Assembly: GCF_014699055.1 (NCBI RefSeq)
Contig: NZ_JACXAC010000006.1
Location: 434,001 to 498,000, forward strand
DNA: 64,000 nt
Direction of reading: 5' to 3'
DNA from: Hymenobacter armeniacus
Lineage (GTDB): Bacteria > Bacteroidota > Bacteroidia > Cytophagales > Hymenobacteraceae
In this document: piece by piece, positions 9,128-18,325 of the stretch
How positions within the stretch are numbered: position 1 is the stretch's first letter
How the letters are laid out: the number at the start of each line of letters is the position of its first letter
The notes under the pieces: model-generated
Told to the model about the DNA's origin: nothing
The model's database searches: none
What the model saw: the letters and a program-made list of their open reading frames with translations, nothing else
Made by a program: the position numbers and the translations under genes

Positions 9128-9154
9128 GCCACCGATGCGCAACGCACCGGTGGC
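9128..9154 (-). terminator. Terminator-like hairpin after the transglycosylase gene
   Basis: The stem GCCACCG / CGGTGGC continues inward as TGCG / CGCA with a CAA loop. It lies 42 nt after the stop at 9196 and is followed on the minus strand by a modest T-rich stretch. Confidence 0.65.
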
Positions 9155-9195
9155 TTCAGATGGTAATTTTTTACCCGTTCGGGCCAGTGGTTTTG

Positions 9196-11493
9196 CTACT
9201 TAGCACCGGCTTGCACCTGCAGTACTTCGCCCACTTTGGCGGTATCGTCGGTTTTGGCATTCCAGGCTTTGAGGTCGGCTACCGTGACTTTGTAGAGGCG
9301 GGCAATACTGTACAAGGTCTCGCCTTTGGCCACGGTGTGTTGGGTGGTGGCGGCAGTGGCTGGAGGTGGCGTAACTGCTGCTTTGGGCACATACAGCGCC
9401 GGATTGGTGCCCGCGGCCGCCGGACGGGCCACAGGAACCGGCCGCGGCGCGGGAGCCGTAGCGGCTGGCACAGCCGTTGGCGCGGCCTCAGCCTTCAGCA
9501 CCAGCACCTGCCCGATGACCAGCCCGGAAGCCGGCGTCAGGTTATTCAGGGCCATGAGCGTTGCCGGGGGCAGGCCGTAGCGCCGGGCCACAGAATACAC
9601 CGACTCGTGCGCCTCGACGCGGTGCGTGGCAGGCAAGGCCGCGGGCGTGGCAGGGGCGGCGGGCGCCGCAGGCAATGGGACGGATACAGGCTTAGGGGCA
9701 GAGGCGGCTGGTTTGGGAGCAGATACCGTAGGCGCGGCTACGGATGCTTCTACCGGCCGGGAAGCGGGCTTGTATTCCACCGCTGGGCGCGAGGCCACTG
9801 GCTCGGCCGGAGCCGGAGCGAGGGTTTCCGGAGCGGGCTCGTCAGCTAGCGGCTCCGAAACCGGGGCCGGGGCGGGCGGGGGCAGCGTCGCGGCCGGGGC
9901 CGCGGGCCGGACAGGCGCAGGCAGCACCGCTACTGGAGGCGCAGGGGTGGGCACCGGAGCGGGCGCCGCCGGTGCGGCTGCGGCTGACGCCGTCGACAGC
10001 GTTTCGCCCCACCCGTCGGCCTCATCGGTCACGACGCGCTTGGTTTTGATTTTCCCATCTTCGGTTTTGACTTTGGTTTTAATCTTGACCTGGCCACTCT
10101 CGGTGGCCGTGCTGCGGCGCTCGGCCACGGGGGCATTGGCTTGGTCGAGCAGTACGTCAGTGTTGGTCGTGGCCGCGTCGACGCTGGGCCGCTCCAGGGC
10201 CACCGACTCGGCCAGGCTGCGGTACTCCACGGCGGTTTCGCGGGGGCGGGTGTGCTGCAGCCACAGCAGGCGGCCGGGGCGCAACTCCTCGTTGCGGGCC
10301 ATGCGGTTCTTGTTTAGCACGGCTTTCTGGCGCATGCCGTATTTCTGGGCCACGTCGAACATGCTTTCGCCGGGCTGCAGTACGTGGTATTCCACGGGGC
10401 CCACGTCGCGCTTGCGCTCCAGGAAATACGGGCGGCCGGTCACGGCCACATCGAAGGCTTTCAGCTCGTTGTCGCGCAGGAATTCGCCCTGGCGGCGGTG
10501 GCCGCGGCGGGCCAGGTCGGCGGTGGTTTCGCCGGGTAGGGCCACCAGGGCGCGCAGGTTGTTGAGGCGCACTTCGGCGGTGTTGGTGCCCACGGCGGGC
10601 ATGGCCAATAGCTCGCCGTTGGTTTGCAGGCGCTGGTTGGCCGCAATGCCGGCAGCCTGGGTCACGTCGCCCACGGGCACCACCAGGGTGTAGGCGCGGT
10701 CGGCGGGCACGGCGGCGGCCAGCAGCCAGCGGTTGTGGGTGGCCAGCGCGGCGGGGTCGGCGTGCAGGGCCAGGGCTTGGGCTTCCAGCGTTTGGCCGGC
10801 CACGGCGGGAAACTCCTGCAGGCGCAGGGCCGGCGCGGGGTTTAGGCCGCAGAACGGCTCAAAGGCCAGCTTGTGCGCCAGAAACATCAGCACGTAGGGC
10901 GAAGTGGCTTCGGTGATGGCCATTTCGGTGGCGTCGAAGTCCGACGGCAGGGTGTAGGGCTGCACGCCGTTGGGGCCGGTGTTGTAGCTGAGCAGGGCGT
11001 TGAGCCAGTTGTGCAGCGCCTTGTTGTTTTGGCTGAGGTAGCGGGCGGCGGCGCGGGTGCTGGCCACCAAGTGCTTGCGCTGGTCCACCTCGTCATTCAC
11101 CACCAGGCCCAGGCCGGTGGCGGTTTCGCGCTTGAGCTGCCAGTAGCCCACGGCCTCGTGCACGCTTTGCGCATCGCCGATGAGGGCACTTTCCTGCAGC
11201 ACCAAGTAGCGGAAATCAAGCGGCACGCCTTCTTCCCGCAGCACCCGGTCGATGATGGGAAAGGCGGCGTCGGCCTGGTTCACGCGGGCCTGAAACGAGG
11301 GCTGGTGCCGGCTCAGGCCGTCGGCCTTTTGCTGCACCAGGCGCTGAGCTTCGGGGTTTAGCACCAAGTGCAGGCCGGCCACGTCGAAGGCCGCAGGCAC
11401 GCTGGGACGGGCTGCCGGCACGGCGGGTTGGGCCGCCAGACGGCCCGTTAAAAACACGCTCAGCAAGAGCAGCAAGGCAACGGGATTTCGCAT
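9196..11493 (-). CDS. LysM-containing lytic transglycosylase (MltD-like)
   Basis: A 765-residue exported murein hydrolase. A signal peptide (residues 1-21) is followed by an SLT domain at about 75-200: the catalytic Glu lies in YLVLQESAL, then VGYWQL and ALLSYNTGPNGV. Three LysM peptidoglycan-binding repeats follow (about 360-410, 640-685 and 720-763), the last with HTVAKGETLYSIARLY. The segment between LysM 1 and 2 is a long Ala/Pro-rich linker (about 500-630), probably disordered. It probably cleaves glycan strands in the periplasm. It stands alone. Confidence 0.93.
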   Translation of the reverse strand: MRNPVALLLLLSVFLTGRLAAQPAVPAARPSVPAAFDVAGLHLVLNPEAQRLVQQKADGLSRHQPSFQARVNQADAAFPIIDRVLREEGVPLDFRYLVLQESALIGDAQSVHEAVGYWQLKRETATGLGLVVNDEVDQRKHLVASTRAAARYLSQNNKALHNWLNALLSYNTGPNGVQPYTLPSDFDATEMAITEATSPYVLMFLAHKLAFEPFCGLNPAPALRLQEFPAVAGQTLEAQALALHADPAALATHNRWLLAAAVPADRAYTLVVPVGDVTQAAGIAANQRLQTNGELLAMPAVGTNTAEVRLNNLRALVALPGETTADLARRGHRRQGEFLRDNELKAFDVAVTGRPYFLERKRDVGPVEYHVLQPGESMFDVAQKYGMRQKAVLNKNRMARNEELRPGRLLWLQHTRPRETAVEYRSLAESVALERPSVDAATTNTDVLLDQANAPVAERRSTATESGQVKIKTKVKTEDGKIKTKRVVTDEADGWGETLSTASAAAAPAAPAPVPTPAPPVAVLPAPVRPAAPAATLPPPAPAPVSEPLADEPAPETLAPAPAEPVASRPAVEYKPASRPVEASVAAPTVSAPKPAASAPKPVSVPLPAAPAAPATPAALPATHRVEAHESVYSVARRYGLPPATLMALNNLTPASGLVIGQVLVLKAEAAPTAVPAATAPAPRPVPVARPAAAGTNPALYVPKAAVTPPPATAATTQHTVAKGETLYSIARLYKVTVADLKAWNAKTDDTAKVGEVLQVQAGAK

Positions 11494-11607
11494 AAGCTAC
11501 GCGGGCGGGAAGCGGCCACCGCGGCCCCTCCCCGCCCGGAAGCTGCAAAGAACCTGATTTTTGGCCAATTCGACCTGGCCAGACATTGCCAGGCCGCTAG
11601 CAAAGCC

Positions 11608-14493
11608 CTACGGGCGCCCGCCGGGCATGCCGCCCCCGTCGGGCCGGCCGCCACCGTCGGGGCGGCCAAACCCGCGGCCTTCGCGCGGGCCGTCGGCCGG
11701 CTCGGTGGGCGCCACCACGTTGCCGCTGCGGATGTTGTAGGTGAACATCAGCATAAAATAGCGCTGCAGAATGGTGGTTTGCACGTCCTCATAATAGGCC
11801 TCGCTCACGTTGCGCTGAATGGCGCGGTTCTGGCCCAACAGGTCGAAGGCGTAAACTTTAATTTCGCCGCGCTGGCCGGGAAATATTTTCTTGCCGAGGC
11901 TGGCGTTCCACAGCGCATACGGCTGGTTGTAGCCCGACGACAAGCCCGCGTAGTACTGGTGCACCAAATCGGTCTGGAAGTTGATGCCGGGGCCCACAAT
12001 CCAGCCCAGCCGCAGGCGCGTGACCTGGCTGAAATAGTTCGTGTTCAGCCGCGACTGCAGCGTGTTGCGCACAAAGTTTTGGTTCGACGTGGTCGAGGCC
12101 GTGAAATCCAGGTTGGGGCTGATGTTGGAGCTCAGCGTGAGGCCGGCCCCGAACGAAGGCGAGCGGGCGTAGTTCAGCGCGCCGTTCACGAGGCCGGGCC
12201 GTTGCGTGTAGTTGGCGTTGGCGCTCAGGTTCACGTTGGTTTTGATGGCCTTGATGGGCCGGCCGTAGCTCACCAGCGAGCGCACCGAGTATTCCTGGCT
12301 CAGATTCACGGGCTGGGTGAGCTGGCCGCCGGCGGGCAGCCGGATGGCGTCGGCGCCGTCGGGCGTCACGGTGGTTTCGCGCGCGGCCACCGTGGTGCGG
12401 TTGGCAATGGGGTTCTGGGTGTAAGAGCCGTTCAGCAGCGCAAAAAAGTTACTCGACACTTCGGGGTTCGAGGCCGAATAGCGGAAGTTGACCGAGTGCT
12501 GGTATTCCTGGCGCAGCGTGGGGTTGCCGATGGTGAGCTGCAGCGGGTTGGAGTTGTTCACCACGGCCTGCAGCTGGCTCACGCTGGGCGCACTGGTGTT
12601 GGTGCGGTAGTTGAAGCGCAGGTTTTTCTGCCGCGTGAAGCGGTAGTTGAGGTTGGCATTGGGCAGCACGTTCACGAAGTAGTAGCGCCCGATGCTGGGC
12701 CGCGGGTACTGCGCGTCGCTGTACAGCTCCGAATACTGCCCCGCCACGCCCAGGCTGCCCTGAAATTTCTGGGCGTTGTGGCGGAAGCTCAGACCGCCCG
12801 ACTGCGTGAAGTAGTAGTTGTCGAACACGTTGCTCAGCGACTCGTTCAGCTCGGGCGTGTCGCCGTTCACCAGGTTGTAGGTGTACTTGTTCGAGTTGTT
12901 GGGGGCGTAGTTGATGGTGTAGTTGCCCTGCAGCTGGTCTTGCCGGCTCAGGGCCTCGGTCAGGGCCAGGTTGGCGGTGATGTTGCCGCCGTTCTGCTGC
13001 AGCGTGTTGGTCTGGTTGAGGTTGTTGAGGGCCGAGCCCGTGTCGTCGGTTTTCAACGTAGCGCCACCGTTGCGCTGGTTGTAGCTCCCCCCAATGCTGA
13101 GGCTGGCCGTGCGCCCGGCCTTCGGAAAGCGGTGCCGAAACAGCACGTCGCCGCCCGTGTTCAGGCCCTTGTTGTTGGAGTTGTAGAGGCTGTTGATGCG
13201 GCTCTGCTCCTCCCCGGCGATGCGCGTCACGCCGTCCACCACGCTGGTGGCGTCGTTCATCTGGTAGCTGAAGCGGGGCCGAAAAAGGACAGAGTTGGCC
13301 GAGTCAATCTTGTGCTCCAGGCGCATGTTGAAGCGCTGGTTGGTGTTCACGCTGTTGGTGTTGGCGTTCTGCGTGAAGGTGGTGTTGGCCTGCTCCGGCA
13401 GCACGTACTGGCGCTGGGTAAGGCTTTGGTTGCGGTTGTTGGCCCGGTTGAAGAAGTAGCTGGCCGACAGCTCGGTTTTCTTGTTCCACGCGTCCGAGTA
13501 GTTTAGGCCCGCCGCGTTGGTGGTGGTGATGCCGCCGCTCTGGTTCACCAGGAAGTCGCCGGCGTTGCCGCCGTTGCCGCCGCCACCGCCGCCACGTCCG
13601 CCGCGGCCTCCGCCGCCGGTGTTGGAGTTGCCCACCACGCCCAGCAGGTCTTCGGTGCCGAAGTTCTGCTCGTTCACGTTGTTGCTCTGGGCCAGCACCG
13701 CCACGCGTCGGTCGCCCTTGAAGTTGTTGACGTTGCCGCTGGCCTTGTAGTGGTCGGGACCCGCGCCGGCCAGCACCCGCCCAAAGGTGCCGTTGCGGAA
13801 TTCCACCTTGGTCACGATGTTGATGGTCTTGGTGGTGTTGCCGTCGTCGAAGCCCGAAAACCGGCTCTGCTCGCTACGCTGGTCAAATACCTCCACCTTG
13901 TCCACCATCTCAGCGGGCAGGTTTTTCAGCACGGCGTCGGGGTCGTTGCCGAAGAAGGGCTTGCCGTCCACCAGCACCTGCTGCACGTTTTCGCCCTGCG
14001 CCTGAATCTTGCCGTCGGCCCCGCGGGCCACGCCGGGCATCTTTTCCAGCAGGTCGCCGGTGGTGGCGTCGGGGTTGGTTTTGAAGGCGCGGGCGTTGTA
14101 CTGCGTGGTGTCGCCTTTCTGCACGCTTTGCGCGGCTTGACCGGTCACCACCACGCCCTTGAGCTGCACGCCGCCGGTTTGCAGGGCCAGCGTGCCCAGC
14201 GCCACGGGCTGACTGGCCACCGTGACGGGCTGGCTCAGCTTGGCAAAGCCCACAAACGAGGCGTCGAGAATGTAGCGGCCGGGCGCCACGTTATCGAACT
14301 GAAACCGGCCTTCAGCATCGGCCGCGGTACCGGTTTTCACCGAATCGGGTAGCCGAATCAGCAGCACGTTGGCCCCGATGAGCGGCGACTGGTCTTTGCC
14401 GTCGGTTACGCGGCCGCTCACCGTGGTGGGCGCCTGCGCGCGGGCCGCGCCCAAGCCGAGAAGCAGGAAAACAAACAGGGTAAAGTGCCGCAT
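11608..14493 (-). CDS. Outer-membrane beta-barrel protein, TonB-receptor-like
   Basis: A 961-residue outer-membrane protein. A signal peptide (1-19) precedes a carboxypeptidase-regulatory-like domain (about 22-105), a plug-like region with DLLEKMPGVARGADGKI and VLVDGKPFFGNDP, and a large C-terminal barrel of the OMP_b-brl_3 type. There is a Gly-rich stretch (GGGGRGGRGGGGGG) at about 296-310 and a PDGGG-type tail at the C-terminus, both unusual for a barrel and probably surface loops or extensions. The transported substrate is not evident and no SusD-type partner is next to it. Confidence 0.85.
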   Translation of the reverse strand: MRHFTLFVFLLLGLGAARAQAPTTVSGRVTDGKDQSPLIGANVLLIRLPDSVKTGTAADAEGRFQFDNVAPGRYILDASFVGFAKLSQPVTVASQPVALGTLALQTGGVQLKGVVVTGQAAQSVQKGDTTQYNARAFKTNPDATTGDLLEKMPGVARGADGKIQAQGENVQQVLVDGKPFFGNDPDAVLKNLPAEMVDKVEVFDQRSEQSRFSGFDDGNTTKTINIVTKVEFRNGTFGRVLAGAGPDHYKASGNVNNFKGDRRVAVLAQSNNVNEQNFGTEDLLGVVGNSNTGGGGRGGRGGGGGGNGGNAGDFLVNQSGGITTTNAAGLNYSDAWNKKTELSASYFFNRANNRNQSLTQRQYVLPEQANTTFTQNANTNSVNTNQRFNMRLEHKIDSANSVLFRPRFSYQMNDATSVVDGVTRIAGEEQSRINSLYNSNNKGLNTGGDVLFRHRFPKAGRTASLSIGGSYNQRNGGATLKTDDTGSALNNLNQTNTLQQNGGNITANLALTEALSRQDQLQGNYTINYAPNNSNKYTYNLVNGDTPELNESLSNVFDNYYFTQSGGLSFRHNAQKFQGSLGVAGQYSELYSDAQYPRPSIGRYYFVNVLPNANLNYRFTRQKNLRFNYRTNTSAPSVSQLQAVVNNSNPLQLTIGNPTLRQEYQHSVNFRYSASNPEVSSNFFALLNGSYTQNPIANRTTVAARETTVTPDGADAIRLPAGGQLTQPVNLSQEYSVRSLVSYGRPIKAIKTNVNLSANANYTQRPGLVNGALNYARSPSFGAGLTLSSNISPNLDFTASTTSNQNFVRNTLQSRLNTNYFSQVTRLRLGWIVGPGINFQTDLVHQYYAGLSSGYNQPYALWNASLGKKIFPGQRGEIKVYAFDLLGQNRAIQRNVSEAYYEDVQTTILQRYFMLMFTYNIRSGNVVAPTEPADGPREGRGFGRPDGGGRPDGGGMPGGRP

Positions 14494-14586
14494 GTAGAAC
14501 GTGGGTGAAGCGCTGTAAAATGGTCAGACGCAGTTCGTCCGGCTAAGGTTAGGAACCGGCAGACAGACAATCGATTGCGTGAACGG

Positions 14587-15231
14587 CTACTTTTTGCGTA
14601 GCAGCAGCAGCCCATCGCGCAGGGGCAGAAACACCGGCTCCACCCGCGCATCCTGGGCCACTTTGTCGTTGAACGCCCGCACCAGCGGCGTGTCCTTGTC
14701 GCCCGTTCGCACCTCGTGCGTGGGCAGCACCTTGCCGCTCCACAGCACGTTGTCGACGATGAGCAAGCCGCCGGGCCGCACGTGGTCAATAACGGCTTCA
14801 AAATACGCGTCGTTGTTGCGCTTGTCGGCGTCAATAAAGACCAAGTCCCACACTTCATCGACCAAACCCGGCAAAACATCGAACGCCGCCCCGATGTGCA
14901 GCCGCACCCGCTCGGTGAGGCCCGCCGCGGCCACGTAGCGCCGAATGCGCGCCTCCCGCTCCGGGTCTACTTCGATGGTGTGCAGCAAGCCGTTATCGGC
15001 CAGGCCCTCGGCCAGACACAGCGTGGCATACCCGCAAAACGTGCCAATTTCGAGGATGCGCCGCGGCCGCACGAGGTGGCTGAGCATGCTCAGAAACCGG
15101 CCCTGCAGGTGCCCGCTGCTCATGCGCGGCAGCAGGGTTTGCAAATGCGTTTCGCGGGTGAGCTGGGCCAGCAGCGGCGGCTCGGGGGCGGTGTGCTGCT
15201 CGGCGTATGCTTGAATGGGGTCGTCAGTCAT
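14587..15231 (-). CDS. SAM-dependent O-methyltransferase (catechol type)
   Basis: A 214-residue class I methyltransferase of the Methyltransf_3 (catechol or caffeoyl-CoA) family. It transfers a methyl group from SAM to a hydroxyl, using a divalent metal. The SAM motif ILEIGTFCGYATLCLAEG is at about 60-77, the acidic residue of motif II at TIEVD, and the metal-binding FIDADKRNN at about 133-141. The length is typical. The natural substrate cannot be predicted. A repeat (15246-15353) lies directly upstream. Confidence 0.92.
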   Translation of the reverse strand: MTDDPIQAYAEQHTAPEPPLLAQLTRETHLQTLLPRMSSGHLQGRFLSMLSHLVRPRRILEIGTFCGYATLCLAEGLADNGLLHTIEVDPEREARIRRYVAAAGLTERVRLHIGAAFDVLPGLVDEVWDLVFIDADKRNNDAYFEAVIDHVRPGGLLIVDNVLWSGKVLPTHEVRTGDKDTPLVRAFNDKVAQDARVEPVFLPLRDGLLLLRKK

Positions 15232-15245
15232 GGACGTTGAACGAG

Positions 15246-15353
15246 GTAGAGACGCAATATTTTGCGTCTCGTCGTTGCACGATGACGCTTACACGATTCG
15301 AACGGCGCGGCCTAGGGCGTTCAACGACGAGACGCAACATACTGCGCCTTTAC
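15246..15353. repeat. Composite inverted repeat C1 (MITE-like)
   Basis: The left arm (15246-15280) starts with GTAGAGACGCAATATTTTGC and itself contains a short palindrome. The right arm (15320-15353) is its reverse complement with about four mismatches, and ends in GCGCCTTTAC. Between them are about 40 nt. The outer unit is the same sequence as the 28-bp repeats at 52523 and 58207, so this looks like two facing copies that form a small non-coding element. It overlaps the last bases of the SRA gene. Confidence 0.75.
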
Positions 15354-15805
15354 ACCCCTATCAACGGCCGCAGCCGAAAAATATACACCTGAAAGCCGGA
15401 CTTGCCCGGCCCATACGTGGAGCCCACCACCCGGTACAGGCCTTCGTAGCGGTACACTTCCAGCTCACCATCCTCGCCCGGCACTTTGCGCAGCACCCGC
15501 ACCGGCAGGGCGGTTTCGATGCTTTTCAGCAAGGCCAAAATGCCGGTGGTGACCACCTGGTCCATGATTTGGCGGCCGGTTTGGGGGTCGCGCCCGCCGT
15601 TGCCGGAGTACAGGATTTCGTCTTCGCCGAAGTCGTCTTCTTCGTACTGGCCGGCCAGCACAATGCTTTCGGCCCCCAGCTGCTGCGTGCCGCACACGCC
15701 GGTGCGGCGCGGGCGGTGCACCCGGCTCAGCGACAGCTCGATGCGGTTGCGAAAGGTATCGCCGGGCCGGTAGGTGCCCACGTGCCCAAACACCGGCTGG
15801 CTCAT
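15350..15805 (-). CDS. Stand-alone SRA (YDG/SAD) domain protein
   Basis: A 151-residue protein that is almost entirely an SRA domain, which recognises modified cytosine in DNA by base flipping. Visible family signatures are FGHVGTYRPGDTF near the N-terminus, ELSLSRVHRPRRTGV, GAESIVLAGQYEED (about 45-58), ILYSGNGGRD (about 64-73), the DQVVTTGILALLKS helix, LPVRVLRKV and YRYEGLYRVV. No HNH nuclease or other effector is fused, unlike many bacterial SRA proteins. Its ATG overlaps the stop of the upstream M16 peptidase by 4 nt (ATGA), so the two are translationally coupled. No DNA methyltransferase is in the window. Confidence 0.88.
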   Translation of the reverse strand: MSQPVFGHVGTYRPGDTFRNRIELSLSRVHRPRRTGVCGTQQLGAESIVLAGQYEEDDFGEDEILYSGNGGRDPQTGRQIMDQVVTTGILALLKSIETALPVRVLRKVPGEDGELEVYRYEGLYRVVGSTYGPGKSGFQVYIFRLRPLIGV

Positions 15806-17040
15806 TTCCCCTCGGGCACGTACTGCAGCACGCTCAGGTGCTCGTCGGTCAGCACTTCGTTGGCCATGTCGCGCAGCTCGGCGGCCGTCACGCCCTCAAT
15901 TTTCTGAAATATTTCGCTCAGCGGCTCCACGCGGCCCAGGTCGAGGGTGCTTTTGCCGAGCAGCTGCATCAGGCCGCTGTTGCTTTCCTCGCTCATGGCC
16001 AGCTGGCCCATCAGCTGGTGCTTGGCCGTGTGCAGTTGGTTGGTGGTGAGGGGCGTCGTGCGCAGCAGCTTCAGCTCCTTCTGCACCAGGCCCAGCGTGC
16101 GCGCAAGCTGCTTGCCCTCGGTGCCGAAGTAGATGCCGAACAAGCCCGTGTCGGTATAGGGCGAGTAGGTGCTGTCGATGGTGTACACCAAGCCGTACTT
16201 CTCCCGCACCGCCAGGTTGAGGCGCGAGTTCATGCCCGGCCCGCCCAGGATGTTGTTCAGCATGAAGAACGGAATGCGCCGCGGGTCGTTCAGTGAATAG
16301 GCCGGGCCGCCCACCAGGCAGTGCGCCTGCGAAATGGGGCGCGCCTCCACCTGCGTTTTGCGCTCGTACGGTCCCACCGGGCGGCGCACCCGCGGGCCCC
16401 GCCGGGCCGGCAGCGGCGCCAGAAACTTGTCGGCCAGCCGCTTCACTGCTTCAAACGAGAGGTTGCTCACCGAGCTGAACACCAGCCGGTCGGTGCGCAT
16501 CTGCTCGTGCAAAAAGGCATGAAAATCGGCGGTCTGAAACCGGCTCACGCTTTCGCGGGTGCCCAGGATGTTGACGCCCAGCGGGTGGTCGCCGAAAATG
16601 ACCGTGTCGAAATCGTCGACAATGGCGTCTTCCGGCGCGTCCTGGTACATGCTCATTTCTTCCAGAATCACGCCCCGCTCCTTTTCCACCTCGCGGCCCG
16701 GAAACACGGAGTTGAACGTCAAATCGGTCAGCAACTCAAACGCGCGCTCGAAATGCGTGCTGAGCAGCGCGGCATAGAAACAGATTTTCTCTTTGGTGGT
16801 GTAGGCGTTCAGCTCGCCGCCCACGGTTTCGAGGCGGTTGAGGATGTGAAACGACTTGCGCTTCTCGGTGCCCTTGAACGCCATGTGTTCCCAGAAGTGG
16901 GCCAGGCCCTGCTGGTGCGGTGCCTCGTCGCGCGAGCCGATGTCGAGCAAAAAGCCGCAATGCGCTATTTTGGTATGCGGTACCTGCTTGTGTAAGAGGC
17001 GGATGCCGTTAGGATATTCGTGAATGTGATAATCAAGCAT
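15802..17040 (-). CDS. M16 family zinc peptidase
   Basis: A 412-residue insulinase/processing-peptidase-like protein. The inverted zinc motif HxxEH is at residues 48-52 (HFWEH), and the downstream metal Glu probably lies in REVEKERGVILEEM near 120-135. The C-terminal half is the second M16 lobe (R/Y region GMNSRLNLAVREKYGLVYTI). There is no signal peptide, so it is probably cytoplasmic. The start at 17040 (MLDYHIHEYPNG) is preferred over 17064 because it matches the family N-terminus. Its stop overlaps the SRA start. Confidence 0.93.
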   Translation of the reverse strand: MLDYHIHEYPNGIRLLHKQVPHTKIAHCGFLLDIGSRDEAPHQQGLAHFWEHMAFKGTEKRKSFHILNRLETVGGELNAYTTKEKICFYAALLSTHFERAFELLTDLTFNSVFPGREVEKERGVILEEMSMYQDAPEDAIVDDFDTVIFGDHPLGVNILGTRESVSRFQTADFHAFLHEQMRTDRLVFSSVSNLSFEAVKRLADKFLAPLPARRGPRVRRPVGPYERKTQVEARPISQAHCLVGGPAYSLNDPRRIPFFMLNNILGGPGMNSRLNLAVREKYGLVYTIDSTYSPYTDTGLFGIYFGTEGKQLARTLGLVQKELKLLRTTPLTTNQLHTAKHQLMGQLAMSEESNSGLMQLLGKSTLDLGRVEPLSEIFQKIEGVTAAELRDMANEVLTDEHLSVLQYVPEGK

Positions 17041-17067
17041 AAGAAATACAAAGGTAGGGCACACCGC

Positions 17068-17157
17068 TTGTCATCCTGAGTGCAACGAAGGACCTTCTCA
17101 CGCCAGAACAATTCTGCTCAGCCGTGAGAAGGTCCTTCGTTGCACTCAGGATGACAA
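17068..17157. repeat. Palindromic repeat B1, perfect 35-bp inverted repeat
   Basis: Arms 17068-17102 and 17123-17157 are perfect reverse complements around a 20-nt loop. The arm core is TCATCCTGAGTGCAACGAAG followed by GACCTTCTCACG. It lies between the M16 start and the GT9 stop. A second, imperfect copy is at 36489-36588. Confidence 0.85.
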
Positions 17158-17163
17158 ACGATT

Positions 17164-18177
17164 TTAAGATGACATAACCGGCAATGTGGCCAGTAGTTGC
17201 CCCACCTCAACAGTGTGCGCGCACCGAAAATGCCCCAGCGGGCAAGCCCCGTGCCCGTGGAGCCCGCAGGGCTTGCACGGCAGCGGCTCCCGGGTTTCCA
17301 CCACGAACGAAACCGGCGCCAGCGGCCCAAACCCAAAGGCCGGCACCGTAGAACAAAACACCGCCGTAACCGGTGCCCCCACCGCCGAGCACAAATGCAT
17401 GGGCGCCGAGTCGTTCACGTAGTTCATCACCGCGCCGCGCATCAGCGCGGCCGAGGCCAGCAGGCCGATTCTTCCGGCCAGGTTCACTAGGTTTTCGCGG
17501 CCGCTGGCGGCCGCCAGGCGCTCGCAGGCGCCCACGTCGGGCGGGCCGCCCAGCAGGTACACGCGCAGGCCGGCGGGCAGCTCGGCCAGCAGCTCCAGCC
17601 ATTTGTTTTCGGGATACTGCTTGGTGAACCACACCGAAGTGGGCGCAATGCAGATGTACGGCCCCGCCGCGGCGTAGGGGGCCACGGCCGCTTCATCGGC
17701 CGCCAAAGGATACAGCCGGGGGGCCAACAGCGGCGTGGGCACCGCATCGGTGAGCAGGCGCAGGTTGCGCGTCACTTCGTGGGTGCCGTCGCCGATGGCG
17801 TGCGGCACGCGCCGGGTAAAAAACCGGCTCAGCGGGTTTTTGGCAAAGCCCACCCGCTCCGGCGCCCGCGAAAAAGCCGTGAGAAACCCCGTGCTGGCAA
17901 AACGCTGCAGCGTGACCACGCGGCGGTAGCGAGCCGCCCGAATCTGGCCCAGCAGCTGCCACAGCGCCGCATACTTGCGGTGCTTCTTGTCCCATATCAG
18001 CACGCGCCGCACGTGCGGGTGGCCGGCCAGTAAGCCTTCGTTGCCGCGGCGCACCAGCACATCCACCGGCGTGCCGGGCTCGGCGTGGTGCAGGTATTCC
18101 AGCAGCGCCGTCATCAAGATGACGTCACCGATGAAAGCAGTTTGGATGAGCAGGGTCGCGGGCGAAGACTCGGGCAT
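17164..18177 (-). CDS. Glycosyltransferase family 9 (heptosyltransferase-like)
   Basis: A 337-residue GT9 protein of the ADP-heptose:LPS heptosyltransferase type. The N-terminal lobe begins LLIQTAFIGDVILMTAL, the usual GT9 opening, and the C-terminal lobe has the nucleotide-sugar region IAPTSVWFTKQYPENKW and the late NDSAPMHLCSAVGAPV. It probably adds a sugar to the lipopolysaccharide core on the cytoplasmic side. It stands alone; no other LPS genes are adjacent. A Cys-rich segment near the C-terminus (CKPCGLHGHGACPLGHFRC) is unusual and resembles the Cys-rich tail seen in some GT9 members. Confidence 0.9.
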   Translation of the reverse strand: MPESSPATLLIQTAFIGDVILMTALLEYLHHAEPGTPVDVLVRRGNEGLLAGHPHVRRVLIWDKKHRKYAALWQLLGQIRAARYRRVVTLQRFASTGFLTAFSRAPERVGFAKNPLSRFFTRRVPHAIGDGTHEVTRNLRLLTDAVPTPLLAPRLYPLAADEAAVAPYAAAGPYICIAPTSVWFTKQYPENKWLELLAELPAGLRVYLLGGPPDVGACERLAAASGRENLVNLAGRIGLLASAALMRGAVMNYVNDSAPMHLCSAVGAPVTAVFCSTVPAFGFGPLAPVSFVVETREPLPCKPCGLHGHGACPLGHFRCAHTVEVGQLLATLPVMSS

Positions 18178-18325
18178 GGGCAGAACGCAAAATTACGGCG
18201 GGCCGCCCGCGTTGGGCCGGGGCCGCAAGCCCCGGACGGCCGCCAACCAAAAAAAAGACCAGCCGCACGGTCCGGGAGAATCCCGAACCGCACAACTGGC
18301 CGTTGCTTTCATAAAGTCTGTACGG

